This document shows, piece after piece, positions 28,984-37,255 of a stretch of DNA of 64,000 nt. Source of the DNA: Alteromonas sp. LOR (GTDB lineage: Bacteria; Pseudomonadota; Gammaproteobacteria; Enterobacterales; Alteromonadaceae); contig NZ_JQFW01000004.1 in NCBI RefSeq assembly GCF_000753865.1, positions 62,001 through 126,000 of the forward strand. Reading direction: 5' to 3'. Each line of letters starts with the position of its first letter. Within the stretch, counting starts at the first letter, position 1. The notes below the pieces were generated by a model, which saw only the letters and a list, made by a program, of their open reading frames with translations, was not told where the DNA came from and ran no database searches. The translations under genes and the position numbers were made by a program.

Positions 28984-29616
28984 TCACGAGCTAACTTCAG
29001 TTGCCATGTGCTCAAGATATTCATTCACCAAGTGATATCCACTGGCATTTAAAATTCGGGTAACGTTGCTTCTCGTTTTACCCAGCGTATTCGCAATGTG
29101 TTCATGGGCTTTATCTTTTGCACAAATATAGGCAAGCAGGGTTTCTGATTGAGTTTGAGTTAACGCCGTAATATGGCTATCTAAAAATGCGGTTAGCAGT
29201 GCTGCATGCTTATTTAAAGCTTCATCATCGCTAGTAAACACCAAGTATTGCGATTTCAGAGTATCTAATGCCCTACCCGAACGAACGAAGGCATCCCCAC
29301 TCCCTGTTTTTACCTGTCCATCAGTAACGTTAACCTCGCCAAGCCCTACGCTAATACGAATATCGGTTGAGGGCGTGCAAGCTTTTAAAGCAAGCCTTAT
29401 GCATATCGCAGTTTGCATGGCATTTTGCGGCGAGGGTATTACGGCCTGAAACGCATCGCCACGAAACACATCATACTCGCCATGATACATTTCCGTTTGC
29501 GCTTTAAGCGTTGTGGTGAGTACTGCCAGCACATGCTTTAAGTCTTCACCACTTAAGTGCTGTGAGTTGGCAATATCTCCAGTGATCACTGCCGCCCGCT
29601 GTTTAATCGTGTCCAT
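28984..29616 (-). CDS. SatD-like protein
   Basis: 210-residue soluble protein resembling SatD-family proteins. VITGDIANSQ at the N terminus and DVFRGDAFQAVI recall the nucleotide-cyclase-like fold but without a confirmed catalytic site. The C terminus (HEHIANTLGKTRSNVTRIL) looks like a helix-turn-helix. It is followed 22 bases later by the DUF3307 membrane protein, suggesting a sensor/membrane pair. No biochemical role can be assigned. Confidence 0.7.
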   Translation of the reverse strand: MDTIKQRAAVITGDIANSQHLSGEDLKHVLAVLTTTLKAQTEMYHGEYDVFRGDAFQAVIPSPQNAMQTAICIRLALKACTPSTDIRISVGLGEVNVTDGQVKTGSGDAFVRSGRALDTLKSQYLVFTSDDEALNKHAALLTAFLDSHITALTQTQSETLLAYICAKDKAHEHIANTLGKTRSNVTRILNASGYHLVNEYLEHMATEVSS

Positions 29617-29843
29617 TAGCCGCTCTCGTTGTAATGAGTTTTGCTGAAAGGTCGAGTGATAAACCCTCTAAAATTAGATTGCCTGTATTTTTATACATAT
29701 GCAATACTACCTTCTTCAGAGTGCATACGTGCACTCGGGTAACCGTTTATCAACACTTTTTAAAAAGAGTCCATAAACAATCACTTTCAACAAAGTTACC
29801 ATAATCAATCACACAAGCATACAGCTGTTTTTACGGCAGATAC

Positions 29844-29986
29844 CGCCTGAAGTTTATACCTAATGCTTTCGCCTGATGAGCACGACTGATGTTTATGCCT
29901 GATTTTTTTGCCAGATGCTCTCGCCTCAAGTTCTTGCTTAAAGCCCTCGCCTAAAACTCTCGCCTAAAGAGCATGCTAAAAGCTTA
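29844..29986. repeat. Eleven imperfect 13-bp tandem units
   Basis: Without gaps, 143 bases divide into eleven 13-mers related to CGCCTGATGCTCT (for example CGCCTAAAACTCT and CGCCTAAAGAGCA). It lies in the spacer between the divergent SatD-like and WYL genes (29617-30085), which has no ORF of its own. Confidence 0.8.
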
Positions 29987-30010
29987 CGTTTACTATTTAC
30001 TCAGCGGCTA

Positions 30011-30033
30011 CATGCGACAGTTTTTGTCGCATG
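30011..30033. promoter_or_regulatory. Operator-like palindrome before WYL regulator
   Basis: CATGCGACA and TGTCGCATG are perfect 9-bp arms around GTTTT, 52 bases before the likely start of the WYL regulator. Dimeric WYL proteins bind such sites, so self-regulation is the simplest reading. Confidence 0.65.
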
Positions 30034-30085
30034 TTGTGGGTATGCTATTGTGCTTACACGTAAAGGATTCAGGTTATTTAGTCCT

Positions 30086-31093
30086 ATGAGCGCATTTCAA
30101 CGCAAATTAGACATTTTACAGTTTGTGCCTACGGCACCGCGAAAGGTATCAAGCCGCCAAATATTTGATAACCTACAGAACTGCGGCCATCACCACATTG
30201 ATATGCGAACGATACAACGGGATTTGGTTAATCTAGAAACCGTTGGGCTCTTTGGTCTTGAAGTAGACAAACGCTCTAAACCCTACGGCTGGTTTATCAA
30301 TGCCAACTTTAAAAAGCTGAATCTTAGCTTGATGGATGGCAATACCGCCCTTGCATTTAAAGTGCTCGAACAATCTGGCGCTACACTGCCCAATACCACG
30401 CTTAACGAATTGCAGCCCTACTTCACCAAGGCAACACAAATACTTCAACAAGACAGCGACTCTCTGCTTAGCAACTGGTTAAAGTCGGTAGCAGACTCGC
30501 ACATTTCTCAACCTCTTCTGCCGCCAGAAATAGATGCAGTGTCTTTTGAAAGGCTGAAAAACGCCATCTATTTTAAAAAACAAATATCGGCTGATATAAA
30601 ACGTATTTTTAATGGTGGTAATCAAATGGTATGGAAACACTACGACCGAATAAACCCCATGGGGTTGGTTAAACAGGATGGTCGCCAATTGTTTGTCTGT
30701 TCGTTTGGGGAGCTACACAAAAGACGCTACGCGCTACCCTTACATTTTATCAGAAACGTGCAGGTAACCGAGGATGACTGTCAGCAGAGCTTTGGCGAAC
30801 TTGAAAGCGTTCAGTTACTCAACAACAATAGAAAGCAAAATATTGAACTGAAACTACTGGTTAAAAACAACGCGCTCTTCCTGCTCCACGGTTATAAGCT
30901 TTCTGAGGATCAGATCATTAGCCCGTCTGCACACACCGACAAATCGTTTTTAATGGCAACCGTGAAAGATACGAATAAGCTAAGAGCCTTTTTGAGAGGG
31001 CTTGGCGACAATATTGAAGTTATTGAGCCCAAAAAGTTAAGAGACTACTTTTTGGCAATGTCGCAGAAATTATTCGCAACATATAGCCAATAA
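30086..31093 (+). CDS. WYL-domain transcriptional regulator
   Basis: Regulator of 335 residues from the ATG at 30086 (MSAFQRKLDIL); a GTG 12 codons earlier is also open. The N-terminal winged helix-turn-helix (about residues 1-85, with RQIFDNLQ and MRTIQRDLVNLE) precedes a WYL domain in which the signature region reads INPMGLVKQDGRQLFVCS, followed by the usual C-terminal WCX-like extension. WYL regulators often sense nucleic-acid-like ligands and control defence or DNA-repair genes. Convergent with the FtsZ-like gene. Confidence 0.85.
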   Translation: MSAFQRKLDILQFVPTAPRKVSSRQIFDNLQNCGHHHIDMRTIQRDLVNLETVGLFGLEVDKRSKPYGWFINANFKKLNLSLMDGNTALAFKVLEQSGATLPNTTLNELQPYFTKATQILQQDSDSLLSNWLKSVADSHISQPLLPPEIDAVSFERLKNAIYFKKQISADIKRIFNGGNQMVWKHYDRINPMGLVKQDGRQLFVCSFGELHKRRYALPLHFIRNVQVTEDDCQQSFGELESVQLLNNNRKQNIELKLLVKNNALFLLHGYKLSEDQIISPSAHTDKSFLMATVKDTNKLRAFLRGLGDNIEVIEPKKLRDYFLAMSQKLFATYSQ

Positions 31094-31125
31094 AAGGCTA
31101 CATCACAGATGGTGGCTGTAGCCTT
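31094..31125. terminator. Hairpin between convergent WYL and FtsZ-like genes
   Basis: AAGGCTACA and TGTAGCCTT are perfect 9-bp arms around a 14-base loop, in the 62-base gap between convergent genes. No T-run, so strength is uncertain. Confidence 0.45.
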
Positions 31126-31155
31126 GCGCGCCCTACGTTACTGGCGGCTAATGAG

Positions 31156-32394
31156 TCATTGCTTCATTTGCTGGCGAATAAATGCAGGAATATTAAAATA
31201 CTTCGACTCAAGGTTTGAGCTAATACGGGAGCCATTAATCTTCATTGGCACCATCTCTCCCATTATTTCACGGTATTCTTCTAATTCTCTGCTTTGTTCT
31301 ATCATATCGATTTCATCTAACAGGCTGTATTGCTCTAACTTGCTGTATTCGTCTGGCTCAGTACTGTTTTCAAATTCGCCACCCTTTTCTTTTTCACTAT
31401 GTTGCTCTTTTTCACTATGTTTTTGGGGAACAGGAATGCCCGTTGCGATAACTAGCACTTCACCGAAATGAGATAGCTCTGGGGATACCGTTACGCCGGT
31501 TATTATTAGCGCACGAGCACTCTCAATCAAATTTTGCAGTGTCGCTAGCATTTCCTCATACATCACTAAGCTAGGCTCTTCCTTGCACGTAAGTTGCACA
31601 ATAACGCCCTGAGCTCCAACAATGCTTTGATCATCAACCAAGGGGTTATTAAGAGCATGGGTTAATGCATCACACAGCAAGCTCCCATCTTCGGCAATAC
31701 CAACGCCTAATGCCGTATTGCCTTCTAACGACAGAATATGGCTAAAGTCATTAATATCCACATTGATATAACCGGTTTTGGTCAGCATGGTAATAATAGC
31801 TTCGACAATTCGGTGCATCTGCGTATCGCAATGACGAAATGCCGACAGTAGCCCAACCGTTTCATTAAGCGCCGACACCAGCGAATCATTCGACAATACT
31901 AAGGTGGCATTTGCGACTGCTTTTATCGCTTGAAGTGCATCGAGGGCAATTTGGTGGCGCTTACTGCCTTCCGACTTGAACGGCAAAGTCACAAAGCACA
32001 TCGCGTTTATGCCCTTTTTCTTCGCCATGTCTAAAAGTACAGGCGTAGCCCCACTGCCAGTGCCTCCGCCTAGTCCTGCAATAACGATAATAATACTGTC
32101 GTCTTCTATTAGCGTACTTAACACCTCTTCACTTTGACGGGCAGCACTATGTGCCACTTGAGGGTCGGCACCCGCTCCATACCCTTTTGTGGTGGCCTCT
32201 CCTATAAGAAGAACTTCATGATTATCACATTGGTGCAGCGCAGATATATCGGTATTAATAGAGGTAAATCGAATATTGGTGTGCTGACATAAACCGGCCA
32301 TAGTAGTGATGGCATTGCCGCCACAACCGCCTACGCCTATTACGTGAATATTGATATCTTTAGATTCTGTATCTTTGAGTATTACGTTGTGCAT
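31156..32394 (-). CDS. FtsZ paralogue (tubulin/FtsZ GTPase)
   Basis: 412-residue FtsZ-family GTPase outside the dcw division cluster. The nucleotide motifs are intact: VIGVGGCGGNA, NTDISAL, AGLGGGTGSGATPVL (tubulin signature); the T7 loop reads NVDIND, retaining the catalytic acids. After the core (about residue 310) comes a short charged linker containing a repeated HSEKE block, and the tail NIPAFIRQQMKQ resembles the FtsZ C-terminal peptide that docks FtsA and ZipA. I start at 32394 (GAGGGG 5 bases upstream). It is more divergent than a housekeeping FtsZ, so a second copy with a special role is likely. Confidence 0.85.
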   Translation of the reverse strand: MHNVILKDTESKDINIHVIGVGGCGGNAITTMAGLCQHTNIRFTSINTDISALHQCDNHEVLLIGEATTKGYGAGADPQVAHSAARQSEEVLSTLIEDDSIIIVIAGLGGGTGSGATPVLLDMAKKKGINAMCFVTLPFKSEGSKRHQIALDALQAIKAVANATLVLSNDSLVSALNETVGLLSAFRHCDTQMHRIVEAIITMLTKTGYINVDINDFSHILSLEGNTALGVGIAEDGSLLCDALTHALNNPLVDDQSIVGAQGVIVQLTCKEEPSLVMYEEMLATLQNLIESARALIITGVTVSPELSHFGEVLVIATGIPVPQKHSEKEQHSEKEKGGEFENSTEPDEYSKLEQYSLLDEIDMIEQSRELEEYREIMGEMVPMKINGSRISSNLESKYFNIPAFIRQQMKQ

Positions 32395-32594
32395 GCTGTG
32401 CCCCTCAATGTCATCATTGGCGTAAGTGGGGTTAAAAAGGACGTTAAGCATGCATTACCCGTACGTCAAAAACTGACGCACTTCGACACAGGCACATTAT
32501 TATGCTCACTCTTTTTTTGATAGTAAGCGCTAATCCCTTTACTCTAAGGCTAATAAAATACAAAAATCGTGACATAAACACGGACGGATAAAAA

Positions 32595-33269
32595 ATGCAG
32601 CCTCATGACCAATTGCCCTTACATGACTTTATAGAGTATCCAGAACCCACCATGAAGTCGCGAAGCGCTGACTTTTTAAAAGCCATGCAGCGACGACACA
32701 GTATTCGCCATTTTAGCGACCGCCCGGTGGACAAACACGTTATAGAGAACTGCTTATTAACAGCAGGCACAGCACCAAGCGGCGCTAATCATCAGCCTTG
32801 GCACTTTGCTGCCATAAACACTCCATCGATGAAACAAAAGATACGTGAGCACGCCGAAGCCCATGAACGTGGCTTTTATGAAGGGCGCGCTGGGCAACAA
32901 TGGCTAAACGACTTGAAACCCTTAGGGACAGACGCCGCTAAACCGTATTTGGAAATAGCGCCCTGGCTTATTGCTGTTTTTAGTCAAAAGTTCGGGGAAA
33001 CCGAAGGTGGAGAAAAACAGCAAAATTACTACGTGCATGAGTCGGTAGGCATTGCCGTGGGTATGCTGATTACCGCCCTGCACAACGCCGGATTAGCGAC
33101 GCTTACTCATACGCCTAAGCCTATGAACTTTTTAACCGACGTGTGTGGTAGACCCGATAACGAAAGGGCATACATGCTAATAATTGCGGGATACCCTGCG
33201 ATTAATGCGACTATACCGGCTCACGCCACACAGAAAAAATCCCTAAGTGATATTGCGAGCTTTTTATAA
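32595..33269 (+). CDS. Nitroreductase-family flavoprotein, iodotyrosine-deiodinase-like
   Basis: FMN protein of 224 residues. The RRHSIRHFSDRPV and GTAPSGANHQPWHF segments bind FMN. The sequence ERGFYEGRAGQQWLNDLKP through DAAKPYLEIAPWLI aligns with the active-site lid of iodotyrosine deiodinase, keeping its Glu, Tyr (+4) and Lys (+21 from Tyr) that hold the halotyrosine zwitterion. It may reductively dehalogenate iodo- or bromotyrosine, both plentiful in the sea; activity is inferred. Confidence 0.85.
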   Translation: MQPHDQLPLHDFIEYPEPTMKSRSADFLKAMQRRHSIRHFSDRPVDKHVIENCLLTAGTAPSGANHQPWHFAAINTPSMKQKIREHAEAHERGFYEGRAGQQWLNDLKPLGTDAAKPYLEIAPWLIAVFSQKFGETEGGEKQQNYYVHESVGIAVGMLITALHNAGLATLTHTPKPMNFLTDVCGRPDNERAYMLIIAGYPAINATIPAHATQKKSLSDIASFL

Positions 33270-33305
33270 TCGCTGGAAACAGGGCTTGCATGTCGATGTG
33301 TTGAC

Positions 33306-33333
33306 TGGGGCAGTAAATTTGGTTCTGACCCCA
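33306..33333. repeat. REP-like palindromic remnant
   Basis: A 28-base imperfect palindrome, TGGGG ... CCCCA, with an AAATTTGG core. Its minus strand reads like the GGGGTCAGA...AAATTTAC sequences often found near IS200/RAYT-type transposases. No transposase is nearby. It sits 74 bases before the next gene. Confidence 0.5.
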
Positions 33334-33406
33334 TTTATTTCTGTGCTACTCTGCGCGCCGACATTCAATTCACGCAATATATACGGTTAAAAGGACACGT
33401 CTTCAC

Positions 33407-34090
33407 ATGGTTCCATGGGTTAAATTGGGTACAGCTAAAATTCCAAACAATGGTGGTGAATTAACCTTTTCTCAGCGAGATCAGGAGTTTAGTATTAGAC
33501 TTTCTGGAATTCGTGGCGAATTGATGAATAGCCGAGTATTCAATTCAGAAAAAGAGTTGTCTCAAATGGGGTGTGCGCATCTCAAAACGACACCTAACGC
33601 ACACGTTTTAGTGGGCGGTTTAGGCATGGGATACACACTAAGAGCCGCACTCAATGAAGTTACGCCAAGCTCAAAGGTTACCGTTGCCGAACTCATTCCT
33701 GAAGTTGTAGAGTGGAATAAAGGCCCACTTGGCAACTGCGCTAAAAACCCACTTCAAGATCCTAGAACAAATGTTGTGGTTGGTGATGTTAAACACCTTT
33801 TAAATACCGGAAAGCCAACTTTTGATGCAATATTACTCGATGTGGACAATGGACCAGAAGGCCTAACACACTCTGACAATAACTGGATTTATTCAATAGA
33901 CGGTTTAGAAGAAATTTATAATGTGCTTAAACCTGGTGGCATGCTTGCCATATGGTCTGCTGGGCCTGATTATTTATTTTCCGTTCGCTTAAAAAATGCA
34001 GGCTACAAAGTGTCTACACGTATTGCCAGAGCTCGCAAAGGAAAAGGAAGTAAGCACACTATTTTCCTAGCTAAAAAACCCATGGACTAA
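33407..34090 (+). CDS. Spermidine-synthase-fold methyltransferase-like protein
   Basis: 227-residue Rossmann protein of the spermidine synthase superfamily. VLVGGLGMGYTLRAAL near residue 67 is the nucleotide motif, VAELIPEVVEW the acidic strand, and DAILLDVDNGPEG the position of the catalytic Asp pair. The N-terminal tetramerisation domain of true spermidine synthases is missing, and such short versions have no settled function. No polyamine gene is adjacent. Confidence 0.8.
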   Translation: MVPWVKLGTAKIPNNGGELTFSQRDQEFSIRLSGIRGELMNSRVFNSEKELSQMGCAHLKTTPNAHVLVGGLGMGYTLRAALNEVTPSSKVTVAELIPEVVEWNKGPLGNCAKNPLQDPRTNVVVGDVKHLLNTGKPTFDAILLDVDNGPEGLTHSDNNWIYSIDGLEEIYNVLKPGGMLAIWSAGPDYLFSVRLKNAGYKVSTRIARARKGKGSKHTIFLAKKPMD

Positions 34091-34457
34091 AGCATTAGTG
34101 CGCTTAGGCTAAACGCTGTTCATTGCCATCTACCCCTTATATTTACGCCTTACATTTACCTCTCGTATTGGTTTTCAATAACCTGACGGTTAACAGAAAC
34201 CCAGTAATGAGCCTTTAAAAAGGTATGTGTTTAAGTGAAGAGTTTCGGTAATTTTTTCATAATAACGCCCGAATCATACGAGCAGACGGTGATGTTCGCA
34301 GTGAATCTTTGGCTTCAACATAGCGTAAAAGCTCCTTTCAATAAGGGCTGTAGCGCTTTTACGAATCATTGAATTAAACTGGCTTGTTTCGTGCTCCTAA
34401 TCTTTGTACCTAGCAATAAATGCTAATAACGTTGGATATGAAGATAAGGAGAACATC
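34091..34457. other. Spacer upstream of sodC with an inverted repeat
   Basis: No gene seen. CGTAAAAGC (34324) and GCTTTTACG (34355) form 9-bp arms around a 22-base loop; a related ACGCTTTTACG occurs at about 35788. The sodC promoter should lie here but I cannot place it. Confidence 0.45.
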
Positions 34458-35003
34458 ATGAAGAAACGTTTACAATTTACCCTTGCAGGGTCAATGTCAT
34501 TACTACTAAGCGCTGGTTGTTTCGCGGGCCATCACCAAGAAGATGGCAAAGAGGTTATGATGAAAAACCTAGAAACTGGCAAGAGTATTGGCAGCGTAAT
34601 GGTGAGCAGTTATGACGATGACGGCGTTGTGTTTACGCCCAGCCTTTCAGGATTAACACCAGGGGTGCATGGTTTTCACGTGCATCAGAATGGCGATTGC
34701 TCACCTTCAATGAAAGATGGCAAAAAGGTATTGGGCGGCGCAGCTGGTGGACACTTTGACCCCGAAGATACAGGCAAACACAGAACCCCTTGGTCTGAAA
34801 AGGGTCACGAAGGCGACCTTCCAGTTATCTACGTTGACGAAAACGGATATGCCGACCAACCTATTTTCGCGCCAGAACTGGAATTTGAAGACATTAAAGG
34901 TCGAGCGTTAATGATTCACGCACAAGGTGATAACTATTCAGATACCCCCAAAAAGCTCGGCGGCGGTGGCGAACGCGTGGCCTGCGGTGTCATTAGTGAA
35001 TAA
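34458..35003 (+). CDS. sodC: Cu,Zn superoxide dismutase, periplasmic
   Basis: Dismutates superoxide in the periplasm. Start at 34458 is set by AAGGAG and by a signal peptide (MKKRLQFTLAGSMSLLLSAGCFA). Metal ligands are visible: HGFHVHQNGDC (two Cu His and a Cys), GGAAGGHFDP and KHRTPWSEKGHEGDLP (Zn/bridging residues), MIHAQGDNY (Cu His). GGGERVACGVI carries the guiding Arg and second disulfide Cys. Mature protein about 158 residues, usual for bacteria. The signal peptide has LSAG-C, so a lipobox cannot be excluded. Confidence 0.95.
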   Translation: MKKRLQFTLAGSMSLLLSAGCFAGHHQEDGKEVMMKNLETGKSIGSVMVSSYDDDGVVFTPSLSGLTPGVHGFHVHQNGDCSPSMKDGKKVLGGAAGGHFDPEDTGKHRTPWSEKGHEGDLPVIYVDENGYADQPIFAPELEFEDIKGRALMIHAQGDNYSDTPKKLGGGGERVACGVISE

Positions 35004-35056
35004 GAGTAGTAAGTAAAATCAGTAAATAAAGTGCCAAGTGTTTAGGTACTGTTTAC

Positions 35057-35104
35057 ATACAAGAAGAAGCGGCATAATGCCGCTTCTTCTTGTATGCTTT
35101 TTTA
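35057..35104. terminator. Terminator with a perfect 20-bp stem after sodC
   Basis: Two fully complementary 20-base arms (35057-35076 and 35078-35097) around a single A, then CTTTTTTAG. The stem lies between convergent sodC and osmC and probably ends both transcripts; the T-run favours the plus strand. Confidence 0.85.
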
Positions 35105-35150
35105 GTCAATGATTGTTACTTAACTTCTAACCATTGACCATTTAACTGCA

Positions 35151-35582
35151 TTAATTCGACAGCTTATACTCCAGCGTAATCTTAGTGTTTAAAAGCTGTG
35201 ACACTGGGCAATTTTCTTTTGCTCCCTGAGCAATTTCCTCAAATTTATCCTCAGTGATCCCTCTTACGCTAGCGTCTAAAATCAATGCTGATTGCGTAAT
35301 TTCAAATCCATCATCACTTTTCTCTAAGCTGATTTTTGCTGTGGTATTTAATTCACCGTCATCAAAACCAGCATCTGACAGTGCAAAAGAAAGAGCCATA
35401 GTGAAACAGCTTGCATGGGCTGCACCAATGAGTTCTTCTGGGTTAGTCCCTTTTCCATCTTCAAAACGGGTATTAAAACCGTAAGGGTGGTTAGACAAGG
35501 CACCCGTTTCTGTAGAAACACTGCCTTTCCCGTCTTTTCCTAACGGTTGATAAATTGCGCTACCTGATTTTACTATTGTCAT
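35151..35582 (-). CDS. osmC: OsmC-family peroxiredoxin
   Basis: Thiol peroxidase for organic hydroperoxides. Length 143 from the ATG at 35582 equals E. coli OsmC; a frame 22 codons longer has no conserved sequence. Catalytic Cys residues are in AAHASCFTMALSFAL and KENCPVSQLL, with the Arg in GFNTRFEDGKGTNPEELI. Lies opposite sodC, giving a small oxidative-stress pair with a shared terminator. Confidence 0.93.
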   Translation of the reverse strand: MTIVKSGSAIYQPLGKDGKGSVSTETGALSNHPYGFNTRFEDGKGTNPEELIGAAHASCFTMALSFALSDAGFDDGELNTTAKISLEKSDDGFEITQSALILDASVRGITEDKFEEIAQGAKENCPVSQLLNTKITLEYKLSN

Positions 35583-36061
35583 TTCATCTATCCTTATCTG
35601 GTGTTCGCACTTTTGCCAAACCAAGCTCCAATAACTGTCGTGCTTCAAACCCAGTTATTTTCAATCGAACCACTTGGCTTGATTACAAGACAAAAGCGTT
35701 GCAAGTGTTCTGCCAACCGCCTGGCTTTGCTCCAGCCCCTACCATGCATGGACTTTGGAAATTATATTCGCCAGACAGCGCTAACGCTTTTACGTAAAAT
35801 GTAAGCGAAATACAGAGATGGCTGAAAATTTTACTTGTGCTTTTTACTTACCCCTTAAAACATGAACTGTTGTCTCTGTACCAATAGTTCAATCACTTGA
35901 GCACTAGATCTTCGTCTAAAAAAAGAATTTGAAATAATTTAGGCATATAGCCAGATTTGCAGTGTTAATTTTAAGGCGCCTTTGCCTATTCAACACAAAT
36001 AATTGATGATATTTTTGGACAAGGATTCTGGTTTATAAGACTGATTTACAAGGACAGGTAA
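35583..36061. other. Spacer with unexplained open frames
   Basis: 479 bases upstream of osmC and the lipoprotein gene. Overlapping plus-strand frames of 67-80 codons run through 35555-35804 but have no ribosome site and look non-coding. A CGCTTTTAC...GTAAGCG hairpin-like stretch lies near 35790. Confidence 0.4.
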
Positions 36062-36874
36062 ATGATGAAACTCTTTCACTCCCGCTTAAAAAGCACAAGC
36101 GTAAAAAACACCGCTTTTTATCGCTCTTACACAATCATCGGCGTAACCCTAAGCGCTTTGCACCTAACTGCTTGCAGCGATAATAATGACGCAAGTGACA
36201 TCGACGCTGTTGAGGAAGTTGATTCAGCTATTGGCATTTGGTTTGGCGATGCGACAACTATAGATAACGAACAAGAAAGCGTTGTAGTAGCCGTTTCCTC
36301 AGAGGGAAAGGCAATTCTGTTTGCAGAAAACTCTAGCAATGTGCTTATTGCGAATGATGTGGTTGGCACAAACGTCATCACTTCTGAAGATACTATGTAC
36401 TATCCCAAAGATAATATGACGCGATATGGCTCAATGCAGGCAAGTGCAACAAGCGACATGCTTGAAGGGACGGCAACGGTATCGGGCAGCGTCATTGAGT
36501 TTTCTGCTACGACAGTGACGTCACAAGACATCATTACCCTTACTGATGTTGCTGGAAATTATTCTGACTCATCTTCAGATAACACTTTCACTCGCTCTTT
36601 TGCTATAGACAACGAGGGTGTAATAAGTGGCTCTGACACTGCAGGCTGTATTTACTCAGATAATGTCGAACCTATCGCAGATGTTAATACGCTTTTTAAC
36701 ATAACGGTCGAAGTTGATACATGTTTTGAAGACTTTACGTATGAGGGCCTTTTGGCCTATGGAACCTTCCCTTTTGACTATGAAGGTGCAATTAACGATA
36801 GGAAAGGGATTGTCATCGTGGCCGAACATGCGTCAAGAGCATACGCTATAAGACTATTTAGCCCTCAAAATTAA
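36062..36874 (+). CDS. Predicted lipoprotein of unknown function
   Basis: 270-residue protein with a positively charged start, a hydrophobic stretch and a lipobox LTAC near residue 38, so a lipid-anchored envelope protein is predicted. The rest is Ser/Thr/Asp-rich and apparently beta-rich; two Cys pairs may form disulfides (SDTAGCIYSD, VDTCFEDF). Two adjacent ATG codons (36062, 36065) could start it; GGACAGG lies upstream. No family recognised. It is the last host gene before the integrated element. Confidence 0.75.
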   Translation: MMKLFHSRLKSTSVKNTAFYRSYTIIGVTLSALHLTACSDNNDASDIDAVEEVDSAIGIWFGDATTIDNEQESVVVAVSSEGKAILFAENSSNVLIANDVVGTNVITSEDTMYYPKDNMTRYGSMQASATSDMLEGTATVSGSVIEFSATTVTSQDIITLTDVAGNYSDSSSDNTFTRSFAIDNEGVISGSDTAGCIYSDNVEPIADVNTLFNITVEVDTCFEDFTYEGLLAYGTFPFDYEGAINDRKGIVIVAEHASRAYAIRLFSPQN

Positions 36875-37017
36875 ATTAGTAAATATACTTAGGATTGTTC
36901 GATAAGGTATTTGATCACATTCTGATTTGCTATTAGCGAGCTTACAGGCACAATTCGCGTCACTTTAAAGTCGTGGTTTTTAAAGAAGCTTTAACGGTAT
37001 TTAAGTAGAAAAATAGA

Positions 37018-37063
37018 TGGTGCGTCTACCCTGATTCGAACAGGGGACCTCTACCATGTCAAG
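37018..37063. repeat. Left attachment site (partial tRNA-Val copy)
   Basis: 46 bases identical to the 3' half of the tRNA at 47853, from its CCA end to the anticodon loop. The next base differs (C instead of G), fixing the boundary. Confidence 0.93.
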
Positions 37064-37255
37064 CACTTTTACCATCTCACCACCAAGAACCATAAAGAAC
37101 AACCAAAAACAAATAAATCATTTAAATTCATACGCTTAATTAAAAATACAAGTTAACTAGAGACCTCTACCCTTTCCTGATTGTTCTTGATTGTTCCCCT
37201 TTTTTCTCCCATAATGTTCCCACTTTGTTCCCACTTTTTAATTTAAGGGAAAGTT
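37064..37255. promoter_or_regulatory. Left arm region with integrase-type sites
   Basis: AT-rich leader of the integrase gene. TGTTCCCACTTT occurs at 37215 and 37226 and TTGTTC(C/T) variants at 37181 and 37191; a similar pair is at 47779 (TGTTCCC) and 47790 (CGTTCCCACTTT) by the right end. These look like arm-type integrase binding sites. Confidence 0.6.

Noticed and set aside
35555..35804. Overlapping ORFs of 67-80 codons upstream of osmC
   Set aside because: Overlap the osmC 5' end, no ribosome site, composition unlike coding sequence; left as unexplained spacer.
37018..37063. A second tRNA gene
   Set aside because: Only the 3' half is present; the other half is unrelated, so it is an attachment-site copy.
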